In this document: positions 1 through 9,125 of the stretch, piece after piece
Layout of the letters: each line of letters starts with the position of its first letter
Position numbering within the stretch: the stretch's first letter is position 1
Assembly: GCF_900109885.1 (NCBI RefSeq)
Contig: NZ_FOBS01000003.1
Span: 124,001 to 188,000, forward strand
Length of the DNA: 64,000 nucleotides
From: Syntrophus gentianae
Lineage (GTDB): Bacteria; Desulfobacterota; Syntrophia; Syntrophales; Syntrophaceae
Direction of reading: 5' to 3'
Notes under the pieces: generated by a model
What the model saw: the letters and a program-made list of their open reading frames with translations, nothing else
Databases searched by the model: none
Told to the model about the DNA's origin: nothing
Position numbers and translations under genes: made by a program

Positions 1-1
1 T

Positions 2-1744
2 GACCTTCAGACAGTGCGTTCCATTTTTCCGTCGGCAGCTGAGGGCTCGCTGGGATTCTTCTCCATCGGCCTCTACCTTGAAGCGCTCGTCGTGCACGTG
101 AAGCGGTTGCATACCGCATTGCAGCAAATCCTGCAGAAAAGGATGGACGACGCCATCTCGGAGGTGCAGACCACCGGCATGCCGGCTGCGCTGGACAAGG
201 CTGAGGCGCTCCTCAAGGACATCCAGGTCCAGGCGCTGACTGACATCCGCGGCGCGGGCAAAGCCTCTTTGTTCGTGGGCGCGCTCGCGCCGGAGGTGAC
301 GCGGTCGACCTTTACGAAAAAAGGAGGGACTCACGAGGAATTTTTCGGCGCCGGCAAGGGGCCTCGGGTGAAGATCGAGTACTACGATGTCCGACAGGAA
401 ACGGGAAAGGAAAAGCAGCTGACGCTGCAGCGGATCTGCTCGATCCGCCAGGCCCAGATCAAGCTCGTCAGGGAAATGTACGGGCTGGAGACCCGGGAGC
501 CGAAGGCGAAACGGGAAGGAGAGGAAAATAAGGCGCTCATTGCCCAGGCACTGGGAGGTGAGGAATTCCGCCTCAACAGCATTGACGATTGGAGAAAGTT
601 CCTTGCGGCGAAGTACGACCGGATGGTCGGGCAGCAGAAACTCTCCGCTTCTGAAGCTTTCCTGCGAATCCTGGATCTGCTCTCCCGCTATCTGAAGGCT
701 TTCACGATCTCCACCCCATTCAATATTGATGATTATGGCCGGAATCTCTTGACCGCGCCGCTGCCGCGGGCCCTGACGGGTCAGATCATCCATGACTGCG
801 GCGTCTACGCGCTCAGGATTGTGTACATGCTTTCCCTCATCAGCGAACGCCTCCGCCTGAAAATCCGGTTCGTGTTTTTCCCTGATCATGTGGGATTAAT
901 CCTTACGGGTGAAGAGGTGCCCACCGTCATTGCCCATAACAACGAGATCACGCCCCTTCCCGAGAGCGCACAGCTGAAGTCGCTCGCCGCTGAGACTCGC
1001 ACAACATTCTTCCGGGAGAACTACGTAACCCTGGACGAACTTAAAAAACTCTGGGATTCGAAGACACGGGACGACCGCATTCCGGGGCCCAAAGACTACG
1101 ATCAATTCATTCTCGAACTGGCCGGAAGCTATTTCATTTCCCACGTCACCATGCCCGGTGCCGCGAAAGACGTCCCTGCCTCGGCCTATGCCGAAGCCAA
1201 GGGCGAGGCCGGAATCAAAGGAGCGCTGTGGCGGCAGTGCCGGGCTTTGCTGTCCAGAGAACTCTTCAGTGCCGAAACGAAGAAACCCTCCAGCGACATT
1301 TACCAGCTTCATCTGGGGTATTTGAAAATGCTGGAGGACTACAAGGCCTTTCACAATTCCATTCTGCTTCCCTTCTGGAACGTCGCGGCACACAAGCTCT
1401 GGCAGGAATACAGGGAGAGGCTGCTCAGCCCTGAAGCCCCGAACAGCGCCGCCTACAGGCAATCGGCAAAGGACTACCGAGAGAAGCTCCTGGCGCTGGC
1501 GGCCCCGGTTGAGGAAGCCTACCAGCGGCTCTTGAGCATCAAGAAAGAGATGGGAGATCTTTTGTCGACACACAGACCGAGTCCCGTGGCATCGAAGCGG
1601 ATCGTTCAGGGTCGGCGCTCCTCGCTGCTTTTTGAGTATTACTGGCGGCAAGACCTCATCAAGCATTTGAAAAATCTGGATCAGGGAAGGGATATCACGC
1701 CGCCCTTTTCCTCCAGGGAAGGATTTCTGAGCCCCATGGATTGA
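2..1744 (+). CDS. Partial large protein with Cys/His peptidase-like segment, probable eCIS-associated cargo (5' end outside window)
   Basis: The frame is open from base 2, so the GTG at 14 is probably internal and the true start lies upstream of the window. About 580 residues are visible. The N-terminal part is helical and charged. Counting from the GTG, a segment around residues 255-300 holds DCGVYALR (Cys262) followed about 30 residues later by PDHVGLIL (His292), an arrangement resembling the Cys/His pair of papain-like or transglutaminase-like folds. The C-terminal third is rich in Tyr, Lys and Glu. No signal peptide can be judged. It ends 20 bases before a DUF4157 gene on the same strand, so the two are probably cotranscribed, and a toxin or effector role in an eCIS cassette is inferred from that context only. 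I do not recognise the family. Confidence 0.6.
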   Translation, partial: DLQTVRSIFPSAAEGSLGFFSIGLYLEALVVHVKRLHTALQQILQKRMDDAISEVQTTGMPAALDKAEALLKDIQVQALTDIRGAGKASLFVGALAPEVTRSTFTKKGGTHEEFFGAGKGPRVKIEYYDVRQETGKEKQLTLQRICSIRQAQIKLVREMYGLETREPKAKREGEENKALIAQALGGEEFRLNSIDDWRKFLAAKYDRMVGQQKLSASEAFLRILDLLSRYLKAFTISTPFNIDDYGRNLLTAPLPRALTGQIIHDCGVYALRIVYMLSLISERLRLKIRFVFFPDHVGLILTGEEVPTVIAHNNEITPLPESAQLKSLAAETRTTFFRENYVTLDELKKLWDSKTRDDRIPGPKDYDQFILELAGSYFISHVTMPGAAKDVPASAYAEAKGEAGIKGALWRQCRALLSRELFSAETKKPSSDIYQLHLGYLKMLEDYKAFHNSILLPFWNVAAHKLWQEYRERLLSPEAPNSAAYRQSAKDYREKLLALAAPVEEAYQRLLSIKKEMGDLLSTHRPSPVASKRIVQGRRSSLLFEYYWRQDLIKHLKNLDQGRDITPPFSSREGFLSPMD

Positions 1745-1764
1745 AATCTGAGTGAGGGACAGGG

Positions 1765-3726
1765 ATGAAAACATTTGCCGATAAAACAAGATGTCCAAGC
1801 GGTGACGTCCGGCCATGGCAGCCCCCGGGCCCGTCTTCGTGCAGCCAAATGAGCAGAAATCGTCAGGTAATCCGGCAGGTGCTTCGAGAATCGAACATCC
1901 AACCGAAACTCGCGGTCGGGTCTGAGGATGATGTCCAGGAGAAGGAGGCGGACCGGGTGGCGGAGCTGATCATGCGCATGCCTGATCCCCTGGTTCAACC
2001 CGGATCTACCGGACAGTTGTCAAAAGGTCCTCCGTGTGGGGAAAATACGGAAGCTCTCGAAACCCCGGAAGGGGTCACTCCGTGGATTTCGTGCAAGGCT
2101 GAAGGTGCTGAAGTCGGTTCTGATATCGAGTCCGGCATGAATGCCCTGAAGGGTGGCGGGCAACCCTTATCGAGTTCGGCCCGTTCCTTTTTCGAGCCGC
2201 GATTTGGATATGATTTCGGCGGGGTGCGGGTGCATAGGGATGCGCGAGGGGATGACCTGTGCCGATCCATCGGCGCAAGGGCCTTCACTCTCGGCAGAAA
2301 CATCTGTTTTGCTGCGGATCACGACTCTAACGAGACCTCCTCAGGCAAACGGCTTCTTGCTCATGAGTTGACGCATGTTGTTCAGGAACATGGGGGATCG
2401 ACTCCTCGTTCTGACAACAGGGGCCTTCCAGCAATATCGTCCAGTCGGACATCAGGCAACAGGCAACCGGAAAGCGATGCGCCCGTGACCGTGCAACGCG
2501 CCTGCGGCTACAGGGCGATTGGCCCAAAACCGAGCCACTGCAATCTGGTTACGAAGTCCCCAACCGGCACACGTTATTTGTTTCGACGCGGGTGCGACGA
2601 CTTCGATGTCGGACAAAGAGACCGACTGTACAGGATTGCGAGATCGCTGCCTGTCGGTGCGACGGTTGATATCCTGGGCATGGCAAGCTCCGATGGCAGG
2701 TCCGATTTCAACGAAAGCCTTGCCTGTCACCGGGCCGACGCTGCGCTGGGTGTTTTCGTGGCTGCGGGAAAGGCGAGCCATGTTGCTCTGGTAGAAGCCA
2801 CCGGTGCGGTGCCGGGGACAGACAATGATGCCAATTTCCGCGCCGTGGATATCGCTATTCATCTTCCAGGACCACCACCGCCACCGGAACCGCAGACGCC
2901 GGAACCTGTTCCGCCTCCACCTTCTATCCCCGTCCCCAGTTGTCCCTGCCCGGCAGCCACCCCCTCCTGTCCCTCCAGCTACTGCGCGGCGATATCCCGT
3001 CCCCTGGCAATCGCTATGCGCGCAGCACAGGCAAATGCGCTGATAAGCGTCATTACAGTACTCGGCGGAATTCAGGTTGGGGCCATTTACAGTCAGTTTG
3101 TCTGGGGCGGCCGGGCCGGTTTATTGACTCTGTCACCGGCACTGAGGGCCGAATTCGCGAACATATGCCAGACAGAGGTAGCCACCCATCACATTATGAG
3201 CGCAATTATAAACGCGATCTGGGGGCGCTATCCGTCATCGACTGTCGCTCATAGAATAACCTTGAGCGCTCTTGCGGCGGCAGCTGTTGCGGACATCGAC
3301 ACGCCAGGAAACCCCCATGAGATGGTTTATTGCGGGGCGGGAAATGCGCCTGGCCTGCTTGCCGGGGGTGTGGGAAAGACCCAGCTGACAACCCGGGTGG
3401 GAGCGATTCCGTCTCACGTTAATGATGCACGCATTGCGACGGGCTATGTTGATGTGAGCAGGACCACCCTGTCCGGTGGTGGAATTCGATTGGAATTTAC
3501 TCCAACACTTCAGATCGAAGTGATCGATACGGTTGATTTTTGTCCGGGAAACTGTGGAGACCCGGCGGCGCAGGTAGCGACGGTTCCATTCTCCATATGG
3601 GAGGCCTCAGGAATCTCCGGTGATGTTCCCTTTACGACTCAATTTGACGCACCGCGAAGTCAATTGCGGAAGATTGTCCTGGAGTCGACCGGAGGAACCG
3701 ACCGATGGCGTCTCGAGCCCCCGTAG
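1765..3726 (+). CDS. DUF4157 (eCIS-associated) protein with OmpA-like domain and unknown C-terminal domain
   Basis: 653 residues. The N-terminus (1-75) carries RQVIRQVLR and a VG...EKEADRVAE motif seen ahead of DUF4157 domains. The DUF4157 domain (about 130-215) contains FFEPRFGYDF, VRVH and the zinc-protease-like HELTH at residues 200-204. Residues about 275-375 resemble an OmpA/MotB peptidoglycan-binding domain (ILGMASSDGRSDFNESL, then a conserved Arg). A proline-rich linker (about 376-400) leads to a C-terminal domain of about 250 residues with several Cys and a hydrophobic helical part, which I do not recognise. DUF4157 proteins are known to be enriched in extracellular contractile injection system loci, where the domain is tied to cargo loading. 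The start ATG follows a GGGACAGGG-type site. The C-terminal part is the candidate toxic or binding module (inference). Confidence 0.8.
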   Translation: MKTFADKTRCPSGDVRPWQPPGPSSCSQMSRNRQVIRQVLRESNIQPKLAVGSEDDVQEKEADRVAELIMRMPDPLVQPGSTGQLSKGPPCGENTEALETPEGVTPWISCKAEGAEVGSDIESGMNALKGGGQPLSSSARSFFEPRFGYDFGGVRVHRDARGDDLCRSIGARAFTLGRNICFAADHDSNETSSGKRLLAHELTHVVQEHGGSTPRSDNRGLPAISSSRTSGNRQPESDAPVTVQRACGYRAIGPKPSHCNLVTKSPTGTRYLFRRGCDDFDVGQRDRLYRIARSLPVGATVDILGMASSDGRSDFNESLACHRADAALGVFVAAGKASHVALVEATGAVPGTDNDANFRAVDIAIHLPGPPPPPEPQTPEPVPPPPSIPVPSCPCPAATPSCPSSYCAAISRPLAIAMRAAQANALISVITVLGGIQVGAIYSQFVWGGRAGLLTLSPALRAEFANICQTEVATHHIMSAIINAIWGRYPSSTVAHRITLSALAAAAVADIDTPGNPHEMVYCGAGNAPGLLAGGVGKTQLTTRVGAIPSHVNDARIATGYVDVSRTTLSGGGIRLEFTPTLQIEVIDTVDFCPGNCGDPAAQVATVPFSIWEASGISGDVPFTTQFDAPRSQLRKIVLESTGGTDRWRLEPP

Positions 3727-3834
3727 AGGATTGATAAGCAGGAAGATTTCTCTGACTTTGCCGCCCCGGCCTCTGCACCTTCCGGGACATGCACTGTCCG
3801 CAGACAGAGAAGAATCTATAGCAAGGAAAGGAAT

Positions 3835-5022
3835 ATGAAAACATTTGCCGAAAATTTGCGCAAGCGTCATGGCGCAGTTCGAAGAACTCCACTGCCGCCG
3901 GAATCCTTCTGGAGCCCCCCTTGTACAAGCCGGCAGGTAATCCGGCAGATTCTCCGCAGGCCGGAAATAGGGGACAGGCTGGTGGTCGGGGCAACTAATG
4001 ACGTCTTCGAACGGGAGGCCGATCGAGTCGCTGATGAAATGCTGCGAATACCCAACGGGGCGGCTCCCTCGGGGCCGATCATCCATGATGACGGCGCTGT
4101 CCGGGCAAAGCCGGCTGGGGAGACTGAACCGTCCGACGGCGAGCTTCCCGAGGAGGAAGAGGAAAAGCTCGTCAGTCTCAAGGCGGAGGAGGGTGGGGAA
4201 GTCCCTCTATCGGGCGAACTGACGGACCGGGTACGGTCCCTGGAGGGGGGCGGAGATCCCCTCGGCGAAGGGGATCGGGCTTTTTTCGAGCCCCGTTTCG
4301 GTGCCGACTTCAGCCAGGTGCGGGTCCACACAGGTTCTGCCGCCGGGGAAACGGCCCGGCTGCTTAATGCCCGGGCCTTTACCCTGGGGGCCGACATCGC
4401 CTTCGGAGCAGGGCGGTACTCCCCCGGAACGGAAGAAGGGAAGCGGCTCTTGGCCCACGAGCTTACCCATGTGGTCCAACAGAGCGGGTCAACGGCGTCC
4501 CGGAACCCGGTGGCCACAATACAGGACTCTGCTGCTGAACAGACATTATACAGGCAAGTTCCGCCGCCGGAAGCAGCACCGGCAGCGCCGGCGACGGTAA
4601 CCATCAATGTCAACAGGGAGACGGAAACGGCACAGTCTACTCAAGGCGAGCTTCAGGTTGGTACTCAGACCCTTCGGACATTGGAACTGCCAGACCGCGA
4701 AAATGCCAGCACGAACGACAGTACGACTGCCGGCAGGATCCCGGCGGGCACATACCAGGCACATGTACGAACCGACGGCCCTCGTGGCTGGAGACTCGAA
4801 CTTGAAGGGGTTCCAGGAAGAGAGAACGTTCAGATCCACGTCGGGAACACTCCTGAGGACACCACGGGATGCATTTTGCCCGGAACGACGGAGGGTGTGG
4901 ACCGTGTGAACAACAGCAGGGATGCCAGAGATAGCATTCGGCAGGAAGTAGAGAACGCCGGCCCCGGTGCGAGAATACAAGTCAACATCACGGATCCGCC
5001 GGCGACGGAAACAACGCCTTGA
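3835..5022 (+). CDS. DUF4157 (eCIS-associated) protein with C-terminal DUF5675-like domain
   Basis: 395 residues, paralogous at its N-terminus to the preceding gene: both begin MKTFA and share RQVIRQ(V/I)LR and ExEADRVA. An acidic stretch near residue 100 (EEEEEK) precedes the DUF4157 domain (about 125-220: FFEPRFGADF, VRVHTGSAA, HELTH at 208-212). A Pro/Ala-rich linker leads to a C-terminal domain (about 260-385) with AGTYQAHV, IHVGNTPEDTTGCILPG and a basic end. The IHxGNTxxDTxGCIL signature is typical of DUF5675, a fold related to L,D-transpeptidase or peptidase-like domains; its Cys is a candidate nucleophile. The layout, a loading domain followed by a variable enzymatic domain, is what eCIS cargo proteins look like. 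Start ATG is preceded by AAGGAAAGG. Function as an injected cell-wall-active effector is inference. Confidence 0.82.
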   Translation: MKTFAENLRKRHGAVRRTPLPPESFWSPPCTSRQVIRQILRRPEIGDRLVVGATNDVFEREADRVADEMLRIPNGAAPSGPIIHDDGAVRAKPAGETEPSDGELPEEEEEKLVSLKAEEGGEVPLSGELTDRVRSLEGGGDPLGEGDRAFFEPRFGADFSQVRVHTGSAAGETARLLNARAFTLGADIAFGAGRYSPGTEEGKRLLAHELTHVVQQSGSTASRNPVATIQDSAAEQTLYRQVPPPEAAPAAPATVTINVNRETETAQSTQGELQVGTQTLRTLELPDRENASTNDSTTAGRIPAGTYQAHVRTDGPRGWRLELEGVPGRENVQIHVGNTPEDTTGCILPGTTEGVDRVNNSRDARDSIRQEVENAGPGARIQVNITDPPATETTP

Positions 5023-5220
5023 TGATCTTTCCGTCTATCCCTGCATCCTTCCAGGCAGCTCGTCGGTAATGTTTGCATTATCGGCCGTCATGATGCTATC
5101 TTCCCCGTGGCTCGATCCCAATAGGTTAAAACTTCCGCTTTGGTTGTCGGGGAACAATCCCTCATCCAAAAAGGGAAATAGACTGTCTGGCCAGGCCGAA
5201 CGGGTCAGGCTCATGATGCG

Positions 5221-5874
5221 ATGCCGCAGCCCTGCGAGAAAAAAAGGATGCTGAAAGAGAACCGGACGCTCATCATCTATATCGTCGTCTTTTCCCTGGC
5301 CCTGGTGATTTCGGGAATATCCCCGAAGGACCGGTTTACCTGGTTACTGGAGGTCCTGCCGGCGCTGATCGCTTTTGGTATCCTCGCCGGAACGTTCAAA
5401 AGATTCCGTTTTACAAATCTCGTCTATTTTCTTCTCCTGGTCCATTCCCTTGTCCTGATGATCGGTGGGCACTGGACCTATGCCGAAGTCCCCTTGTTTA
5501 ACTGGCTGAGGGATATGGGGATCTTTGCCCGGAACAATTATGACAAGGTGGGGCATTTCATGCAGGGATTCGCTCCGGTCCTGGTTGCCAGGGAAATCCT
5601 GATCCGGAACTCGATTGTCAATGGGAAGTCATGGACCAATTTCCTCTCGGTTTCAGTCGTCCTGGCGGCAAGCGCCTGTTATGAATTTTTCGAATGGTGG
5701 ATTTCTCTTCTGACGGGGGGCAAAGGGGATGCCTTTCTGGGAACTCAGGGTTATGTCTGGGACACCCAATCCGATATGTTTCTTTGCCTTGTCGGGGCGG
5801 GAGTTGCGATCCTTTTGCTGGTAAAAACACACGATAACATGATAAACGGGACATTTGAACAACATTTCCCGTGA
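5221..5874 (+). CDS. YjdF/DUF2238 family integral membrane protein
   Basis: Up to 217 residues with about six hydrophobic segments. Family-like motifs are visible: PKDRFTWLLEVLPALI near the N-terminus, HWTYAEVPLFNW in the middle, NYDKVGHFMQGF and YEFFEWW, followed by GTQGYVWDTQSDMF. This order matches E. coli YjdF as I recall it. Function of the family is not established; conserved His, Asp and Glu residues in the membrane suggest transport or an integral membrane enzyme. The start may instead be the ATG at 5248, which leaves fewer N-terminal residues before the first membrane segment. It lies 24 bases before the symporter gene, so they may be cotranscribed. Confidence 0.8.
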   Translation: MPQPCEKKRMLKENRTLIIYIVVFSLALVISGISPKDRFTWLLEVLPALIAFGILAGTFKRFRFTNLVYFLLLVHSLVLMIGGHWTYAEVPLFNWLRDMGIFARNNYDKVGHFMQGFAPVLVAREILIRNSIVNGKSWTNFLSVSVVLAASACYEFFEWWISLLTGGKGDAFLGTQGYVWDTQSDMFLCLVGAGVAILLLVKTHDNMINGTFEQHFP

Positions 5875-5898
5875 CGGTTTCTGGGAGGAGTTACACCC

Positions 5899-7359
5899 AT
5901 GGAGTCTTTTCATGCCTTTATTACGTGGCTGAACGGCTATCTCTGGGGCCCGCCGATGCTGGCCCTTCTTTTCGGCACCCACCTGTTTCTGACCTATCGG
6001 CTGCGCTTTCTGCAGCGGCATATCGGGACGGCGATCCGGCTGTCTTTCAGCCGTGACCGGGAAGGGGACGGGGATGTCAGCCAGTTTGGAGCGTTGGCAA
6101 CCGCCCTGGCTGCAACCATCGGCACCGGCAATATCGTGGGCGTTGCCACGGCCGTGGCTCTGGGTGGGCCGGGCGCGGTATTGTGGATGTGGCTGACAGG
6201 GGTATTCGGCATTGCCACCAAATATTCCGAAGCCTTGCTGGCCGTGAAGTACCGGGTCAAGACATCGGACGGCAGCATGCTGGGCGGTCCCATGTACGCC
6301 CTGGCGAAGGGGTTGAACATGAATTGGCTGGCGGTGCTCTTCTGCCTGTTTACCGCCCTGGCCGCCTTCGGCATCGGCAACATGGTCCAGGCGAATTCGA
6401 TTTCCTCACTCGCCAAGGAAACGCTGAATATCCCCCCTGTGGCATCAGGGCTGGTCATGGCCGCTGTAACCGCCCTGGTGATTCTCGGCGGCATTTCCTC
6501 CATTGCCCGGGCATGCACGCTGCTGGTCCCCTTCATGGCGGTCTTTTATATTCTCGGCTGCATCATCATTCTTGTCATCAACGCCTCCTACCTGGGGCAG
6601 ACGGTGAGCCTGATTTTTTCCCATGCCTTTTCGGCCAATGCAGCGGGCGGCGGATTCGCTGGGGCAACGGTCATGATGGCCGCACGCTTCGGCATTGCCC
6701 GCGGACTGTTCTCCAATGAATCGGGGCTGGGCTCGGCGCCCATCGTGGCGGCAGCGGCGCAGACGCGCAATCCGGTGCGTCAGGCGCTGGTTTCCGCGAC
6801 GGGCACTTTCTGGGACACTGTCGTGATCTGTGCCTTGACAGGATTGGTTGTGGTCAGCAGCATTGTCCGGATGCCAACCGGGATGGAGGGCTTGAACGGC
6901 GCCAGCCTGACGAAGGCGGCCTTCGCCCATATCCCCGTGATCGGTCCCATCGTATTGACGGGCGGGCTCTTGACCTTCGTCTTTTCGACCATCCTGGGCT
7001 GGTCTTATTACGGCGAGAGGGCTGTGGAATACCTTTTCGGAAAGGGCGGCATCCGTCCCTATCGCTACCTGTGGGTCTTTGCCGTTTTTTTTGGATCGGT
7101 GGCGACCGTGCCGATGGTATGGGATCTGGCCGACGCGATGAATGCCCTCATGGCGATCCCGAACCTGATCTCCCTTTTTCTCCTGAATGGCGTCATCGTG
7201 GCCGAGACGCGGAAATATCTCTGGGAGAACCGCCTGGATGATTACGCGCCGGAAGTGGTCACCGAGGTGGAAGAGCCGGAAGGGCTTCTGCCGGCCGAAC
7301 TTGACCCCGTCCCGGAACCGGTAAGGGACGAATTGGACGAATTTCGAATCGGAAAATAA
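5899..7359 (+). CDS. Sodium:alanine/glycine symporter, AGCS family
   Basis: 486 residues with about ten or eleven hydrophobic segments. Recognisable AGCS motifs include GALATALAATIGTGNIVG, GGPGAVLWMW, KYSEALLAVKYR, GGPMYAL, and GLFSNESGLGSAPI in the second half. The family moves alanine, glycine or related amino acids inward with Na+ or H+. The cytoplasmic C-terminus is Pro/Glu rich. The start ATG at 5899 has GGGAGGAG upstream with good spacing. The gene follows the YjdF-like gene closely and is followed by a GC-rich inverted repeat. Substrate cannot be decided from sequence; alanine is the default. An alanine racemase is encoded far away in the same window, but no link can be shown. Confidence 0.92.
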   Translation: MESFHAFITWLNGYLWGPPMLALLFGTHLFLTYRLRFLQRHIGTAIRLSFSRDREGDGDVSQFGALATALAATIGTGNIVGVATAVALGGPGAVLWMWLTGVFGIATKYSEALLAVKYRVKTSDGSMLGGPMYALAKGLNMNWLAVLFCLFTALAAFGIGNMVQANSISSLAKETLNIPPVASGLVMAAVTALVILGGISSIARACTLLVPFMAVFYILGCIIILVINASYLGQTVSLIFSHAFSANAAGGGFAGATVMMAARFGIARGLFSNESGLGSAPIVAAAAQTRNPVRQALVSATGTFWDTVVICALTGLVVVSSIVRMPTGMEGLNGASLTKAAFAHIPVIGPIVLTGGLLTFVFSTILGWSYYGERAVEYLFGKGGIRPYRYLWVFAVFFGSVATVPMVWDLADAMNALMAIPNLISLFLLNGVIVAETRKYLWENRLDDYAPEVVTEVEEPEGLLPAELDPVPEPVRDELDEFRIGK

Positions 7360-7360
7360 T

Positions 7361-7378
7361 GCAGGGCGCCCGCCCTGC
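7361..7378 (+). terminator. GC-rich inverted repeat after the symporter gene
   Basis: Two 8-base arms (GCAGGGCG and CGCCCTGC) separated by CC, immediately after the AGCS stop codon. No T-run follows, so it is a weak or Rho-assisted terminator candidate or a 3' stabilising hairpin. Confidence 0.4.
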
Positions 7379-7521
7379 CGTCGTGGCACCTTGAACAGGA
7401 TACCACTATTTATTTAATCATAACGCATCTTTAAGAATCTGAGCGCCCGATGGGGCGAGTGGCATGTATTCTGCTTGGTCTATCCCCAAATACAATCCAC
7501 GGGATTGCCTGGAGGGTGCTC

Positions 7522-8364
7522 ATGATTCCACAGATTATCTTTTCCATATTTCTTTCAATCGCCATATTTTTCGTGGCCTTTCACCTTGAGTTGGAAACCG
7601 TGGGATTCGCTTCCAACCTCAGCGCCCTGGGAATCGTCTTCGGAGGAACACTTGCCGCCACCCTGCTTGCCTATCCCTGGCGAAGGCTGCTCTGGACCGC
7701 CGAACTCCTGAAAAAGGCCTTTTCCGCGAAAGACGAAATGGACTGGACTCGAAACACCATCGTGAATCTGGCCCGCACCTATCAGAAGAGCGGCATTCGA
7801 GCCCTGGAAAATATGGGCGAGAAGCTTCCCGACGGCTATCTTAAAACCGCCGTGGGATACATCAGCTATCAGTACTCGAAGGAGGAGGTTGAACAGATCC
7901 TGAAGAAGGAGGCGCACATCCTGTACAACCGGTATGAGGCCTCCGACAAGATTCTCTGCAGCATGGCAAGGCTTGCCCCAGCCCTGGGATTGACGGGAAC
8001 GATCGTCAGCCTGATCCGCACCTTCGGCCATATTACGGATACTTCAGGCCTGGTCGGATACATGGGCATTGCCCTTCTGAGTACCTTCTATGGCGTCGTC
8101 CTTGCCAACCTCTGCCTGATGCCTTTATCCAACAGGCTCCGGGAGTTCATGGATCAGGAAGGAATCCGGCTCGACCTGATTCAGGAAGGCATTCTGGATC
8201 TTTACGACATGGAAAATCCGATCGCCATGAAATACAAGCTGGAGTCCCTTTCCTCCTCATCCCTGGGAGCAGCGGGAACCATGCGGCAGACACCCGCTCT
8301 CTCCCGACCTGAGATGGTCGTCCTGACGAACCCCAAGGTTCAAGTTGCCGGCGCATCATCGTGA
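7522..8364 (+). CDS. motA: Flagellar motor stator protein MotA (or MotA-like proton channel)
   Basis: 280 residues from ATG 7522, chosen because GGAGG lies six bases upstream; an in-frame ATG at 7450 would add an unlikely N-terminal tail. Four membrane segments: two at the N-terminus (IIFSIFLSIAIFFVAF, then SALGIVFGGTLAATLLAY) and two after a cytoplasmic loop (around ARLAPALGLTGTIVSLI and VGYMGIALLSTFYGVVLANL). The Pro/Gly-rich third segment and conserved Pro are typical of the MotA/TolQ/ExbB channel family. MotA forms a pentamer around MotB and converts ion flow into rotation. The pair sits 48 kb from the basal-body cluster, so it could be an auxiliary stator. Its stop overlaps or abuts the next gene, indicating coupling. 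Confidence 0.85.
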   Translation: MIPQIIFSIFLSIAIFFVAFHLELETVGFASNLSALGIVFGGTLAATLLAYPWRRLLWTAELLKKAFSAKDEMDWTRNTIVNLARTYQKSGIRALENMGEKLPDGYLKTAVGYISYQYSKEEVEQILKKEAHILYNRYEASDKILCSMARLAPALGLTGTIVSLIRTFGHITDTSGLVGYMGIALLSTFYGVVLANLCLMPLSNRLREFMDQEGIRLDLIQEGILDLYDMENPIAMKYKLESLSSSSLGAAGTMRQTPALSRPEMVVLTNPKVQVAGASS

Positions 8365-9118
8365 GAGTTTACAGGTGAGGCCCTTTCCCCAGAGAGATAA
8401 AACCGAACCGCTTCCCCTGAAGAGGGCGGACTTGAAGCCCCTGGGTTCTCCCTCCAACGCGGAAACGAACAGGGGTACCGACATCTGGCTGATTACCCTG
8501 AGCGATCTGCTTCTGCTTCTCGTGATTTTTTTCGTGATTCTTTTCAGTATGGAACTACAGAAGCATGCCCCGAAACTTCCCGCCAAGGCTGTGTCAAATG
8601 AGAATCCAGTCGTTAAAAAGGCAGAGGCAACCCCGACGGCTCTCTCCCCGCAGAGCAGCTCCGCTTCTCTGGAGAAGGATCTTGCCGCCCTGCTGAACCG
8701 GGAGCAGAACCATCAGGAAGTGACGGTGAAGCGGGAAGCCAACCTCGTCACCTTGACCTTTCCCGAGGGGATTGTCTTTGATCCGGGCTATGCCCAGTTG
8801 AAGCCCTCGAGTCAGACGACGCTGGAAAAGGTGGCCGCCTTTGTCAAGGAACGGACGGAGCTTGTCCTGGAGGTGCAGGGGCACACCGATGACAAGCCGA
8901 TCCGCAATGCCCGTTACCCTTCCAACTGGGAACTCTCCGTGGATCGGGCCACGCAGGTGGCCAAGACCCTCATCGGTCTGGGTGTCGATCCCTCCCGGTT
9001 GTCCGTAAAGGGATTCGGGGAGTATCGCCCCCTTTCTCCCAATGATGGGGATGAGAATCGATTGAAAAACCGCCGCGTGGAGATTCAATTTTTCCTGCCA
9101 CCGGCAAATTCCCGCTGA
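8345..9118 (+). CDS. motB: Flagellar motor stator protein MotB, OmpA-domain
   Basis: 257 residues if started at TTG 8345; a GTG at 8375 with GAGAG upstream is an equally good start. A single membrane segment follows a charged N-terminus (IWLITLSDLLLLLVIFFVILF) and contains an Asp (residue 54 from the first start) at the place of the proton-carrying Asp32 of E. coli MotB. The C-terminal OmpA-like domain shows LEVQGHTDDKPI, NWELSVDRA and GEYRPLSPND, which bind peptidoglycan. It overlaps or directly follows motA and ends seven bases from the convergent por operon, leaving almost no room for a separate terminator. Confidence 0.87.
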   Translation: MPAHHRESLQVRPFPQRDKTEPLPLKRADLKPLGSPSNAETNRGTDIWLITLSDLLLLLVIFFVILFSMELQKHAPKLPAKAVSNENPVVKKAEATPTALSPQSSSASLEKDLAALLNREQNHQEVTVKREANLVTLTFPEGIVFDPGYAQLKPSSQTTLEKVAAFVKERTELVLEVQGHTDDKPIRNARYPSNWELSVDRATQVAKTLIGLGVDPSRLSVKGFGEYRPLSPNDGDENRLKNRRVEIQFFLPPANSR

Positions 9119-9125
9119 AGTTCCT

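Noticed and set aside
896-1816. 306-codon minus-strand frame inside the first gene
   Set aside because: Shadow of the plus-strand gene: composition is irregular, with no ribosome site or family motif, and the plus-strand frame reads on into the DUF4157 cluster.
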